From assembly GCA_035534455.1 (NCBI GenBank), contig DATLRV010000006.1, positions 14,500-78,499 on the forward strand: a stretch of DNA of 64,000 nt, given 5' to 3'. Below the pieces are notes generated by a model, which ran no database searches, was not told the origin of the DNA, and saw nothing but the letters and a program-made list of their open reading frames with translations. The translations under genes were made by a program, and so were the position numbers. Of the stretch, positions 34,602 to 43,512 are shown piece after piece. The stretch comes from JAJYVT01 sp035534455 (GTDB taxonomy: Bacteria; Actinomycetota; Acidimicrobiia; Acidimicrobiales; RAAP-2). How positions within the stretch are numbered: position 1 is the first letter of the stretch; each line of letters opens with the position of its first letter.

Positions 34602-36112
34602 GGGCGCTCCTCTCCGTCTACGACAAGACGGGCCTGGTCGATCTCGCGCGCGGGCTCAGCGAGCTCGGCTGGGAGCTCGTCGCGAGCGGCAACACCGCGA
34701 AGGCGCTCGACGACGCCGGGATCCCGCACACCCAGGTCGCCGACGTCACGCAATCCCCCGAGATGCTCGGTGGACGCGTCAAGACGCTCCATCCGCGCAT
34801 CCACGGCGGAATCCTCGCCGACCGCTCCGTCCCGCAGCACCTCGCGGACCTCGAGACCCAGGGGATCGCGCCCATCGACCTCGTCGTGTCCAACCTCTAC
34901 CCGTTCACCACCTCGCCGTCGATCGAGACGATCGACATCGGCGGCCCTGCGATGGTGCGCGGCGCGGCGAAGAACCACGCGTACGTCGCCGTCGTCACGT
35001 CGCCGGGGGACTACGGGGGAGTGCTCGACGAGCTGCAAGCTGCGGGCAGTCTCTCGGACGCCACGCGCCGCCGCCTCGCACGCGCCGCCTTCGCCCACAC
35101 CGCCGCCTACGACGCCGCGATCGTCTCGTGGCTCGACGGCGACGACCCGCTGCCTCCCACCATCCATCTCGCGCTCGAGCGCGCGGACGTCTGCCGCTAC
35201 GGCGAGAACCCACACCAAGCCGGCGCCCGCTACCGGTCCGGTCCGGGCTGGTGGGACGGCGTCGTCCAGCACGCCGGCCCTGCGCTCAGCTACTTGAACA
35301 TCTTCGACGCCGACGCCGCGTGGCGCCTCGTGCACGAGCTTGCGGCCGACGCCGCCGCAGCGTCCGCGGGCAGGGTCGCTGCGGTCGTCGTCAAGCACGC
35401 GAACCCCTGCGGCGCCGCCATCGCCGACGACCTCGCCACCGCGTACACCGGGGCGCTCGAGGGCGATCCGGTCTCGGCGTTCGGCGGGATCGTCGCGCTC
35501 GGCGGCGCGGTCACCGACGAGGTCGCGGAGGCCGTGGCCGCAGGGCCGCAGGCGGACGTGATCGTCGCCCGCTCCTACACCCCGGGCGCGCGTGAGCGGC
35601 TCGTGGCGCGGCGCAAGGCCACCCGGCTCCTGTCCGCGCCCTCGCCCGAAGCGCCCGGGCGCCAGCTGCGCACCCTCGGCGCCGCCGTCTTGGTGCAGGG
35701 ACCGGACGACTTCGCCTCCCCTCCGGATCGCTGGCGGGTGGCGACGGGACGGGCGCCGACGGACGCGGAGTGGCGGGACCTCGTCGTCGCCTGGCGGCTG
35801 TGCGCGCGCACGACGTCGAACGCGATCGTGGTCGTCGCAGGTGGCCAGGCGGTGGGGATCGGCGCGGGACAGCAGTCTCGGGTGGTCGCCGCGGAGCTGG
35901 CAGTCGAGAAGGCCGGCGACCGGGCGGCGGGCGCCGCGGGGGCGAGCGACGGGTTCTTCCCCTTCCCCGACGGCCTCGAGGTGCTGGCGCGAGCCGGCGT
36001 GCGGGCGGTGGTCCAGCCGGGCGGGTCGGTGCGCGACGCGGAGGTGGTCGCCGCCGCGGATGCGGCCGGTGTCGCCATGGTCCTCACCGGTGAACGGCAC
36101 TTCCGGCATTGA
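34598..36112 (+). CDS. purH: Bifunctional AICAR transformylase / IMP cyclohydrolase
   Basis: It performs the last two steps of IMP synthesis. The N-terminal MGS-like cyclohydrolase domain has LLSVYDKTGLVDLARGL and GRVKTLHPRIHGGIL. The transformylase domain has the catalytic KHANPCGAA and FGGIVALGG, and near the end SDGFFPFPDGLEVLARAGV. Length is 504 residues. GTG 34598 overlaps the purN stop (GTGA), and its own stop overlaps the folD TTG (TTGA). Confidence 0.97.
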   Translation: MRALLSVYDKTGLVDLARGLSELGWELVASGNTAKALDDAGIPHTQVADVTQSPEMLGGRVKTLHPRIHGGILADRSVPQHLADLETQGIAPIDLVVSNLYPFTTSPSIETIDIGGPAMVRGAAKNHAYVAVVTSPGDYGGVLDELQAAGSLSDATRRRLARAAFAHTAAYDAAIVSWLDGDDPLPPTIHLALERADVCRYGENPHQAGARYRSGPGWWDGVVQHAGPALSYLNIFDADAAWRLVHELAADAAAASAGRVAAVVVKHANPCGAAIADDLATAYTGALEGDPVSAFGGIVALGGAVTDEVAEAVAAGPQADVIVARSYTPGARERLVARRKATRLLSAPSPEAPGRQLRTLGAAVLVQGPDDFASPPDRWRVATGRAPTDAEWRDLVVAWRLCARTTSNAIVVVAGGQAVGIGAGQQSRVVAAELAVEKAGDRAAGAAGASDGFFPFPDGLEVLARAGVRAVVQPGGSVRDAEVVAAADAAGVAMVLTGERHFRH

Positions 36113-36963
36113 CCGCCACCCTCCTCGACGGTGAGCGCGTCGCCGCGCAGGTGCGCGCGGACGTAGCCGGGAGAGCGGCGCGGCTCGCTGCCCGGGGGGT
36201 CCAGCCGGGCCTCGGGACGGTGCTCGTCGGCGACGACCCCCCGAGCGCGCGATACGTGGCGATGAAGATCGCCGACTCGGCCGAGGTCGGCGTCGCGAGC
36301 ATCCACGAGCACCTCCCCGCCACGGCGAGCCAGGAGGAGGTAGAGGCCGTCGTCGCGCGCTTCAACGCGGACCCCCGCGTGCACGCGTACATCGTCCAAC
36401 TGCCGCTCCCTCCAGGCATCGACGAGCAGCGCGTGCTCCTCGCCGTCGACCCGGCGAAGGACGCCGACGGGCTCCACCCGCTGAACCTCGGGCACCTGGT
36501 GGCGAACCACCCCGGCGTCCTCCCGTGCACCCCCCTCGGCATCGTGGAGCTGCTGTCCGCCTACGACGTCCCCGTCGAGGGCCGACACGCCGTCGTGATC
36601 GGGCGGGGTCTCACGATCGGGCGTCCGCTGTCCCTCCTCCTTGCCTCCAAGCGGCGTGGCTGCAACGCGGCGGTCACGGTGGTGCACACGGGCGTCGACG
36701 ACATGGCGGGGATCGTGCGGACGGGCGACGTCGTCGTTGCCGCTGCGGGCCGGGCGGGGCTCGTCACCGCCGACATGGTGAAGCCCGGCGCGGCGGTGGT
36801 CGGTGCGGGCACGTCGTTCGAGGGCCGCCGACTCCTCTCCGACGTGGAGGAGTCCGTCGCAGAGGTCGCGGGCTGGATCACGCCGCGCATCGGCGGGGTG
36901 GGCCCGATGACGCGCGCGATGCTGCTGCGCAATTGCGTCCTGGCGGCCGAGGCGCTCCCGTAG
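36109..36963 (+). CDS. folD: Methylenetetrahydrofolate dehydrogenase/cyclohydrolase
   Basis: It supplies 10-formyl-THF, the cofactor of both purN and purH upstream. The 284-residue product has the catalytic lysine in YVAMKIADS, VQLPLPPGID, GLHPLNLG, the substrate-site PCTPLGIVELL and the NADP-binding GRGLTIGRPLSLLLAS. TTG 36109 overlaps the purH stop. The TAG stop forms the start of a candidate -10 box for metF. Confidence 0.96.
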   Translation: MTATLLDGERVAAQVRADVAGRAARLAARGVQPGLGTVLVGDDPPSARYVAMKIADSAEVGVASIHEHLPATASQEEVEAVVARFNADPRVHAYIVQLPLPPGIDEQRVLLAVDPAKDADGLHPLNLGHLVANHPGVLPCTPLGIVELLSAYDVPVEGRHAVVIGRGLTIGRPLSLLLASKRRGCNAAVTVVHTGVDDMAGIVRTGDVVVAAAGRAGLVTADMVKPGAAVVGAGTSFEGRRLLSDVEESVAEVAGWITPRIGGVGPMTRAMLLRNCVLAAEALP

Positions 36964-36966
36964 CAT
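36961..36966 (+). promoter_or_regulatory. Possible metF -10 box overlapping the folD stop
   Basis: TAGCAT begins with the folD TAG stop and ends six bases before the metF ATG at 36973. No -35 at standard spacing is visible. No ribosome binding site precedes metF, which fits leaderless initiation. Confidence 0.4.
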
Positions 36967-36972
36967 TTGGCG

Positions 36973-37851
36973 ATGGCCCGAATCGCGGACCTCCTCGCGG
37001 CGGGGAAGACCTGGTCGTTCGAGTTCTTCCCGCCTCACTCCGACGCGGAGCAGGCGACGCTCACGCGCACCCTTTCCGAGCTCGAGCCGCTCCAGCCGTC
37101 CTTCGTCTCGGTCACCTACCGCGGCGGTGCCGCCTCGCGGCAGCGCACGTTCGACTTGGTGACCGGCATGCTGCACGTCACGGCGCTCACGCCGATGGCC
37201 CACCTGACCTGCGTCGGCCACACCCGACTGCAGCTCGCCGAGATCCTCGTCGACTACCGCAAGGCCGGCATCGAGAACCTGATGGCGCTGGGCGGGGACC
37301 CGCTCCGGACAGGCGACGCCAGCCCGAGCGAGCTGCGCCATGCGCTCGAGCTGGTCGAGCTGGCGCACGCGGTCGGCGGCTTCTCGATCGGGGTGGCGGC
37401 CCACCCGGCGGGCCATCCGGCGTCGCCGGACATGGACGCCGACCGGGACCGGGTGGCCGAGAAGCTCGAGTTGGCCGACTTCGCCGTGACGCAGTTCTTC
37501 TTCGACGCCGGGCAGTACGCAGGCCTGGTGGACGACCTGGCACGCCGCGGCCTGCGAAAGCCCGTGCTGCCCGGCATCCTGCCCGTCACGTCCCTAGCGT
37601 CGATCCCCCGGATGGCCGAGATGGGCTCACCCGTCCCCGGGTGGGCACGGGAGCGGCTGCGGGCGGCCTCCGACGCCGGGGGGGACGACGCCGTGCGCGC
37701 CGAGGGCATCGCCATGGCGACCGAGCTCTGCCGGGCGCTCCTCGAGCTCGGCGCGCCGGGTCTGCACTTCTACACGTTGAACCGTTCGACGGCGACCCGC
37801 GAGATCTACCGCGCGCTCGGGCTCGCGCCCACCATGTCCACGCTGCGCTGA
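36973..37851 (+). CDS. metF: Methylenetetrahydrofolate reductase
   Basis: It reduces 5,10-methylene-THF to 5-methyl-THF for methionine synthesis. The 292-residue barrel has WSFEFFPPHSDAE, FVSVTYRGG, the flavin/folate-site HLTCVGHTR, NLMALGGDP and QFFFDAGQYAGLV, then PGILPVTSL, GLHFYTLNRS. ATG 36973 is chosen; a TTG two codons earlier is possible. The 3' end overlaps the convergent DUF222-HNH gene by 46 bases. Confidence 0.95.
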   Translation: MARIADLLAAGKTWSFEFFPPHSDAEQATLTRTLSELEPLQPSFVSVTYRGGAASRQRTFDLVTGMLHVTALTPMAHLTCVGHTRLQLAEILVDYRKAGIENLMALGGDPLRTGDASPSELRHALELVELAHAVGGFSIGVAAHPAGHPASPDMDADRDRVAEKLELADFAVTQFFFDAGQYAGLVDDLARRGLRKPVLPGILPVTSLASIPRMAEMGSPVPGWARERLRAASDAGGDDAVRAEGIAMATELCRALLELGAPGLHFYTLNRSTATREIYRALGLAPTMSTLR

Positions 37852-39296
37852 GCCTGCAGGAGCACGTCGATGGTGAGATCCAGGTCGTAGCGTTCGCCGC
37901 CGACGGGCATCGTGCGCTCGTCGAACGTCCAGCCTTCGCGCTCGTGGAGCTCGATCAGCCCAGGCCCGGCCACGGCCGGGAGCTCCGTGCGGGCGGGGAG
38001 CGGAACCCCCTTGGGGGTCTCGACGGTGACGCGGGCGTGCGTATCCATGGCCAGCCGGTAGCCGCCCTCGTGGACGAGCCGATGGTGCGCCCTGCAGAGG
38101 CTGGCGAGATTTGTGAGGCGGGTCCGCCCCCCGTGGGACACGAACACGACGTGGTGGACGTCCACGTACCGGTGCCGATTGCATCCCGGCCACCGGCACC
38201 CGCCGTCCCTCGTGAGCACGGCTCGGCGCATCGAGTCCGGGACCTGCCGGGTGTGCCCTTCGGGAGCGGCGGTCCCGTCCGCGTCGAACACGAGGGTGGA
38301 CACCGCGGCGTCGCACACCAGGCGCTGGACCGTATGGGCGGAGATCGCTCCCACCCCCTCGATGTGGGCGCATCCCTCGGACCTCGCATCGGAGAGTACC
38401 TGGCGGTCCGTGTGGACGACCACCGATGCCCGCGGACCCGACGGGAACGCCCGGCGCCCGCTCGTCGCCTGGTGGGCCTCGCAGACGGCGACGAGCGCGT
38501 CGGCGCGCCGGGCGGTGACCGGTTGCGCGACGCCCTCGGCATCGGGGTCGGACGTTTCCGCGGAGACGTCCGGCGCGGGCGTGCTGGGGCGCTGCGCGTC
38601 CGCGTCGAGCTCCTGTCGGGTCGCCTCGATCGCGGCGAGCACCGTGGCGCCGTCCTCGGGGGAGAGCTTCGCCTTGATCACCACCATCCCGTCGTCGTCG
38701 GTGTAGGTGTACAGGTACCGGTCTCGGTGGCGCCGCAATGCCTCGACGCCTTCATCGGCCGCGGCCCGCCGGAACGCCGTGACGATCCTCTCGAGCTGCG
38801 AGGCGGTCGCGTAGGCCGCCATCTCGACCAGCAACGCTTCGGTGGCCGGTGTGGCCACCCGCGTCATCGCCCGCACCTTCGAATAGGAGAGCTCCCCGCG
38901 GGCGAATCCCTCGCGAATGGCCGGCAGGCGGATCAACGCCCGCCCGACCCGGACGTGCTCGCGGCCGACGCCCTCGCTCATTCCGCACCGCCACGAGAGC
39001 CAGTGTGCGCACGAGCGCGCGCCCTGGTCGGCCCAGATCCCCCGGCGGTCGACCTCGGCCACCATGAGGGTGAAGCGGCACTCCGCGGCAGCGATGTGTG
39101 CGGCGTGGGTGCACAGCGCCGTCTCGAGCGCCTCGTCGGAAAGGCTCGTCGGGTCCGGTGGACGGCTGCGGGTGGGCGTTCCCGCGGAAACGTCCAGCGG
39201 TCCGCGCCCCGGGTCGCCGCCGCGGGAGTCCCCGTCGTCGGGGTCATCGGGAGGTACGAACATGCGTTCGACGATACCGAGGGGCTGTGACACCAC
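37806..39296 (-). CDS. DUF222 and HNH-endonuclease domain protein
   Basis: This is an actinobacterial family present in many copies per genome, of unsettled function. The DUF222 region covers roughly residues 55-260 (ALCTHAAHIAAAECRF, GMSEGVGREHVRVGRAL). The HNH domain lies near residues 375-420: CRWPGCNRHRYVDVHHVVF followed by NLASLCRAHHRLVHEGG, with the zinc cysteines and catalytic histidines present. Length is 496 residues from GTG 39296; ATG 39263 is an alternative start. The gene ends inside metF on the other strand. Confidence 0.85.
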   Translation of the reverse strand: MVSQPLGIVERMFVPPDDPDDGDSRGGDPGRGPLDVSAGTPTRSRPPDPTSLSDEALETALCTHAAHIAAAECRFTLMVAEVDRRGIWADQGARSCAHWLSWRCGMSEGVGREHVRVGRALIRLPAIREGFARGELSYSKVRAMTRVATPATEALLVEMAAYATASQLERIVTAFRRAAADEGVEALRRHRDRYLYTYTDDDGMVVIKAKLSPEDGATVLAAIEATRQELDADAQRPSTPAPDVSAETSDPDAEGVAQPVTARRADALVAVCEAHQATSGRRAFPSGPRASVVVHTDRQVLSDARSEGCAHIEGVGAISAHTVQRLVCDAAVSTLVFDADGTAAPEGHTRQVPDSMRRAVLTRDGGCRWPGCNRHRYVDVHHVVFVSHGGRTRLTNLASLCRAHHRLVHEGGYRLAMDTHARVTVETPKGVPLPARTELPAVAGPGLIELHEREGWTFDERTMPVGGERYDLDLTIDVLLQAQRSVDMVGASPSAR

Positions 39297-39300
39297 CCGC

Positions 39301-39318
39301 CGGCTCGTCGGCGAGCCG
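39301..39318 (-). repeat. Inverted repeat between icd and the HNH gene
   Basis: CGGCTCG and CGAGCCG form a perfect 7-bp stem with a 4-base loop. On the minus strand it lies about 96 bases after the icd stop and just before the HNH start, so it may terminate icd transcription or form part of the HNH leader. No T-run follows. Confidence 0.45.
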
Positions 39319-39340
39319 CCTCGTCCAGTCCCGCGGCCCT

Positions 39341-39405
39341 CGTCGTGCGGCCGTCGTGCGGCCGTCGTTCGGCCGCCGTTCGGCCGCCGTTCGGCCGCGT
39401 GCGGC
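39341..39405. repeat. About six tandem copies of an 11-bp GC-rich repeat
   Basis: Units read CGTCGTGCGGC twice, CGTCGTTCGGC once, CGCCGTTCGGC twice, and a final 10-bp CGCGTGCGGC. The array fills most of the gap between the icd stop and the DUF222-HNH start. The 11-bp period is close to one helical turn, so each copy presents the same DNA face. Confidence 0.9.
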
Positions 39406-39413
39406 CGCGGCGC

Positions 39414-41636
39414 TCAGCGACCCAGCGTCTCGAGCGCGTGGTTGAACGTGGGCGACGGGCGCATCACCGCGGCGACACGCTCGAGGTCGGGGTGGTAGTA
39501 GCCGCCGAGGTCGACGGGCGCCCCCTGCACCGCCTGCAGCTCCTCGACGATCGCCTGCTCCGCGCTCGCCAGCAGGTCGGCGAGGCCGGCGAACGGCGCC
39601 GCCAGGGCGGTGTCCTGCGTCTGAGTGGCGAGCTCCTCTGCCCAGTACCGAGCGAGAAAGAAGTGACTGCCCCGGTTGTCGATGCCGCCCACCTTGCGCC
39701 CGGGCGACCTTCCCTCGTCGAGAATCCGCTCGACCGCTTGATCGAGGGCGGAAGCCAGCACCGCGACGCGCGGGTTGCCGGTCCTCTCGGCCAGGAGTGC
39801 CAAGCTGACCGCCAGGGCGAGCATCTCGCCGAGGCTGTCCCAGCGCAGGAAGTTCTGCTCGAGCAGCTGTTGGACGTGCTTCGGGGCGGAGCCACCTGCG
39901 CCGGTCTCGAAGAGCGCCCCTCCGGCGAGCAGCGGCACGATCGAGAGCACCTTGGCGCTCGTGCCCACCTCCATGATGGGGAACAGATCGGTCAGGTAGT
40001 CACGGAGGACGTTCCCGGTGACCGAGATCGTGTTCTCGCCGCGACGGATCCGCTCGAGCGACCGGGCCGTCGCCGCGGCGGGTTCCATGATCTCGAGCGA
40101 GAGGCCGTCGGTGTCCTCCTCGGCGAGCACGGCGTGGACCTTCTCGATGAGCTTGGCGTCGTGGGCCCGGTCCTCGTCGAGCCAGAAGACGGCCGGGTCG
40201 CCGGTCGCGCGGGCCCGTCGGACGGCGAGCTGTACCCAGTCCCGAACCGCCAGGTCCTTGGTCCGGCAGAGGCGGTAGATGTCTCCGGGGGACACCGGAT
40301 GCTCCAACAGCGCCTTCCCGGACTCGTCGAGCACCCGCACCGTCCCGGCCGCGGAGAGCTCGAAGGTGGTGTCGTGGCTGCCGTACTCCTCGGCTGCCCG
40401 TGCCATGAGCCCGACGTTGGGGACCGAGCCCATCGTCGACGGGTCCAACGCGCCGAGCGAACGGCAGTCGTCGACGAACACCTTGTACACCGCCGAGTAG
40501 CTGCTGTCGGGGATCACCGCCAGGGTGTCCGACTCCTCGCCGTCGGGTCCCCACATGTGGCCGGAGGAGCGGATCATCGCCGGCATCGACGCGTCGATGA
40601 TGACCGAGTTCGGCATGTGGAGATTGGTGATGCCGCGGTCGGAGTCGACCATTGCGAGCCGCGGCCCGTCGGCCATCTCGCGGTCGAACGACGCCTGGAT
40701 CTCCTCCCCGCCGGGAATGGCGCGCAGGCCGTCGAAGATGCTCGCGAGCCCGTCGGCGGGGCTGAGGCCGGCGGCGGTCAGCGTCTCGCCGTGGCGGGCG
40801 AAGGTCGCGGGGAAGAACGCCCGGATCACGTGGCCGAAGATGATCGGGTCGGACACCTTCATCATGGTCGACTTGAGGTGGACCGAGAAGAGGACGCCCT
40901 CGTCCTTCGCGCGGTCGACCTGGGCCCGGACGAACCTCGCGAGCGAACCGGCCCGCATGACCGCGGCGTCGACGATCTCCCCGTCTGTGACCGGCACCTC
41001 GGGTGCGAGGAGGGTGGTCCCGCCGCCGTCGGCGTCGAATTCGACGCGCAGGGTGCCCGCCGTCGCGACGACGACCGACGCCTCGGTGTGGCGGAAGTCG
41101 TCCGCCGTCATGGAGACGACGTCCGTCCTCGAGGCGGCGGTCCACGCCCCCATGGCGTGCGGGTGCGCCCGCGCGTAGTTCTTCACCGGCGGCGGGATCC
41201 GCCGGTCGGAGTTGCCCTGGCGCAGCACCGGGTTCACGGCGCTGCCCTTCACGGCGTCGTAGCGGGCCCTGATCCCACGCTCCTCGTCGTCGGCGGGGCT
41301 CTCCGGGTAGTCGGGGACGGCGTACCCCTGGCCCTGGAGCTCGGCGATGGCCTCGCGGAGCTGGGGCGCCGAGGCCGAGATGTTCGGCAGCTTGATGATG
41401 TTCGCCGCCGGGCTTGCGGTGAGCGCGCGCAGCTCCGACAGCGAATCGGGAACCCGTTGGTCGTCTCCGAGCCGCTCCGGGAACGCGGCGAGCACGCGGC
41501 CGGCCAGCGAGATGTCCCGCGTCTCGACCGTGGCGCCGGCGGCGGCCGCATAGGCCTGCACGATCGGAAGGAGCGAGTACGTGGCGAGCGCCGGGGCCTC
41601 GTCCGTGTAGGTGTAGATGATGGTCGGCTCGGTCAA
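39414..41636 (-). CDS. icd: Isocitrate dehydrogenase (NADP), monomeric type
   Basis: It oxidises isocitrate to 2-oxoglutarate. The 740-residue protein matches the large monomeric family: IIYTYTDEAPALATYSLLP at the start, NIIKLPNISASAPQL, GNSDRRIPPPVKNYA, VHLKSTMMKVSDPIIFGH, PNVGLMARAAEEYGSHDTTF and GIDNRGSHFFLARYWAEEL. TTG 41636 gives the family N-terminus and GCGGAG lies four bases before it. The open frame continues upstream to 42971 but that part is antisense to mdh and is not coding. Confidence 0.95.
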   Translation of the reverse strand: MTEPTIIYTYTDEAPALATYSLLPIVQAYAAAAGATVETRDISLAGRVLAAFPERLGDDQRVPDSLSELRALTASPAANIIKLPNISASAPQLREAIAELQGQGYAVPDYPESPADDEERGIRARYDAVKGSAVNPVLRQGNSDRRIPPPVKNYARAHPHAMGAWTAASRTDVVSMTADDFRHTEASVVVATAGTLRVEFDADGGGTTLLAPEVPVTDGEIVDAAVMRAGSLARFVRAQVDRAKDEGVLFSVHLKSTMMKVSDPIIFGHVIRAFFPATFARHGETLTAAGLSPADGLASIFDGLRAIPGGEEIQASFDREMADGPRLAMVDSDRGITNLHMPNSVIIDASMPAMIRSSGHMWGPDGEESDTLAVIPDSSYSAVYKVFVDDCRSLGALDPSTMGSVPNVGLMARAAEEYGSHDTTFELSAAGTVRVLDESGKALLEHPVSPGDIYRLCRTKDLAVRDWVQLAVRRARATGDPAVFWLDEDRAHDAKLIEKVHAVLAEEDTDGLSLEIMEPAAATARSLERIRRGENTISVTGNVLRDYLTDLFPIMEVGTSAKVLSIVPLLAGGALFETGAGGSAPKHVQQLLEQNFLRWDSLGEMLALAVSLALLAERTGNPRVAVLASALDQAVERILDEGRSPGRKVGGIDNRGSHFFLARYWAEELATQTQDTALAAPFAGLADLLASAEQAIVEELQAVQGAPVDLGGYYHPDLERVAAVMRPSPTFNHALETLGR

Positions 41637-41801
41637 GGTGCTCCGCTTCGCGTCCGGTGGCGTCGAGTGGTCGGACGACCCCTCCGGGACCAAGATCACC
41701 ACGTCCGGGCGCTCGCCGCCAGCCGAGCCCGCACGGTCCGCGCCCGGTCCCGCCGGGAGACGCTCCGGAGGGTGCGAGCAGCGCCGGGTAACGTGCACCA
41801 C

Positions 41802-42800
41802 ATGTCTTTTCCATCCCCGCTGCACGTGACCGTCACGGGCGCCGCCGGCCAGATCGGGTACTCGCTGCTCTTTCGGATCGCGTCGGGCCAGTTGCTCGGT
41901 GAGGACCAGCCCATCGTCCTGCGGCTGCTCGAGATCGAGCCTGCGATGAAGGCGCTCGAGGGCGTCGTCATGGAGCTCGACGACTGCGCCTTCCCGCTGC
42001 TGCACGACATCGTGGCGACGCCCGACCTCAAGACCGCGTTCGACGGGACGTCGTGGGCGCTGCTCGTCGGGTCCGTGCCACGCAAGGCCGGCATGGAGCG
42101 CGGCGACCTCCTGGGCATCAACGGGGGGATCTTCAAGCCGCAGGGCCGCGCCGTCGCCGAGCACGCCGCGTCCGACGTCCGCGTGCTCGTCGTGGGGAAC
42201 CCGTGCAACACGAACTGCCTGATCGCCCGCGCCAACGCTCCGGAGGTTCCGGCCGACCGCTGGTTCGCCATGACCCGGCTCGACCAGAACCGTGCGAAGA
42301 GCCAGCTCGCCCGCCGGGCGGGGGTACCGGTCTCGGCCGTCACCCGGCTCGCGATCTGGGGCAACCACTCGGCGACGCAGTTCCCCGACTTTGCCAACGC
42401 GAGAATCGACGGCCGCCCGTCGCAGGACGTCATCGGTGACCGCGAGTGGCTCGAGGGCGAGTTCCTGACCACGGTGCAGAAGCGCGGCGCAGCGATCATC
42501 GACGCCCGAGGGGCGTCGTCGGCGGCGTCGGCGGCCAACGCCGCGATCGACACCGTGGTGGGGCTGCGTGCCGCGACGCCGGACGGGGACTGCATGTCGG
42601 TCGCGGTGGCGAGCTCGGGGGAGTACGGGACGCCCGACGGGCTGCAGTTCGGCTTCCCGATCGCCTCCGACGGCCGTGGTGGTTGGGCCGTCGTCGAAGG
42701 GTTCGAGCACGACGAGTTCGCGACCGAGCGCATCAGCGTGACGACCGAGGAGCTCGCCTCGGAGCGCGCCGAGGTCGAGGCGATGGGACTCCTGGGCTAG
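41802..42800 (+). CDS. mdh: Malate dehydrogenase
   Basis: It oxidises malate to oxaloacetate. The 332-residue product has the nucleotide loop TGAAGQIGYSL (residues 10-20), the substrate Arg in SVPRKAGMERGDLL, VVGNPCNTN, TRLDQNRAKSQLA and the catalytic His in IWGNHSATQFPDF. It is the cytosolic-type MDH common in actinobacteria. ATG 41802 is 165 bases from the divergent icd start, so both probably use this gap for promoters. Confidence 0.96.
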   Translation: MSFPSPLHVTVTGAAGQIGYSLLFRIASGQLLGEDQPIVLRLLEIEPAMKALEGVVMELDDCAFPLLHDIVATPDLKTAFDGTSWALLVGSVPRKAGMERGDLLGINGGIFKPQGRAVAEHAASDVRVLVVGNPCNTNCLIARANAPEVPADRWFAMTRLDQNRAKSQLARRAGVPVSAVTRLAIWGNHSATQFPDFANARIDGRPSQDVIGDREWLEGEFLTTVQKRGAAIIDARGASSAASAANAAIDTVVGLRAATPDGDCMSVAVASSGEYGTPDGLQFGFPIASDGRGGWAVVEGFEHDEFATERISVTTEELASERAEVEAMGLLG

Positions 42801-42838
42801 ACGCCGGCCGGCCCCTCCGGTCGCGCGCCGGGTACCGG

Positions 42839-43111
42839 TCAGGACGCGGTGGCAGCCCCGCGCTGGGTGACGTCGATCCCCGCGTTCGTGAGGAAGCTCA
42901 TCTTCTTGGCGAGCGTGTCCTGCCAGACGACCATCTCCGCGTCGAAGTGGGTGCGGTTGCCTTCCTCGCACGCGTGCTCCACCTCGTCGAACGCCGCGTC
43001 CTCGGCGTCGAGGAGCTGGCGGTACCGGAAGAGGAAGTGGTCGTCGATGGGCTGGTGCACAGGACGTGCCTCCCGTGTCGTGGGCCCGCCGGTCACGGGC
43101 CGGTAACTCAA
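42839..43111 (-). CDS. Small conserved-looking protein of unknown function
   Basis: The 90-residue product is not recognised. Its central part (DDHFLFRYRQLLDAEDAAFD followed by EVEHACEEGNRTHFD) is acidic and helical-looking, and the end contains LAKKMSFLTNAGIDV. TTG 43111 is the first start, but a GTG near 43063 (HQPIDDHF) is as likely. It is the last gene after sdhC-sdhA-sdhB-SCP2 on the minus strand and converges on mdh. Confidence 0.5.
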   Translation of the reverse strand: MSYRPVTGGPTTREARPVHQPIDDHFLFRYRQLLDAEDAAFDEVEHACEEGNRTHFDAEMVVWQDTLAKKMSFLTNAGIDVTQRGAATAS

Positions 43112-43118
43112 AGATTAC

Positions 43119-43499
43119 CTACGGCGCGGTCCGCTCCGATAGTGGCTCGAGGCGTGCTGCGGCCGCTGCGAGAAGCGCCTGGCCGCTGACCAGGACCGAC
43201 AGGTCCCCGCGGACCTTGACCCTGCCCGCAGCGAGGAGCCCCGCCGGGTCGAGCTCGCCCCGGGCGAGCGCGAGGGCGTCGTCGAAGTGGACCGACACGG
43301 TCACCTGCGGCGGTGGGAGGTCACCCGGCTCCCGCTCGAGAAGGACCCGCCCCTCGTCCACCGAGAGCCCGATCCGTACCGTGCCGTCGGGCCCGCCGTG
43401 CACCACCTGGAGCATGCGGAACGAGACCTGCGGTCCGGCGTCGAGGTCCGCCACCGCCTCGTTGAAGGCGGCGACCCACTCCTCGGAATAGAGGCGCAC
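43119..43499 (-). CDS. SCP-2 sterol-transfer-like small protein
   Basis: The 126-residue product begins RLYSEEWVAAFNEAVADL and has VSFRMLQVVHGGP, VTVSVHFDDALALARGELDP and the AGRVKVRGDLSVLVSGQ segment. These match the lipid-binding SCP2 fold; the ligand is unknown. The GTG start lies 13 bases after sdhB, so it is probably co-transcribed with the succinate dehydrogenase genes. Confidence 0.72.
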   Translation of the reverse strand: MRLYSEEWVAAFNEAVADLDAGPQVSFRMLQVVHGGPDGTVRIGLSVDEGRVLLEREPGDLPPPQVTVSVHFDDALALARGELDPAGLLAAGRVKVRGDLSVLVSGQALLAAAAARLEPLSERTAP

Positions 43500-43512
43500 C
43501 GTACGTCGCCGA

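Noticed and set aside
36525..39290. A 921-residue plus-strand frame across folD, metF and the HNH gene
   Set aside because: It is Arg/Pro/Gly-rich shadow sequence in the wrong frame of three well-supported genes.
39345..42800. A 1151-residue plus-strand frame ending in mdh
   Set aside because: The first 819 codons are antisense to icd with no recognisable protein features; mdh begins at ATG 41802.
39414..42971. A 1185-residue minus-strand frame covering icd and extending over mdh
   Set aside because: Only the part from TTG 41636 matches isocitrate dehydrogenase. The upstream 445 codons are antisense to mdh and arise from the high GC of both strands.
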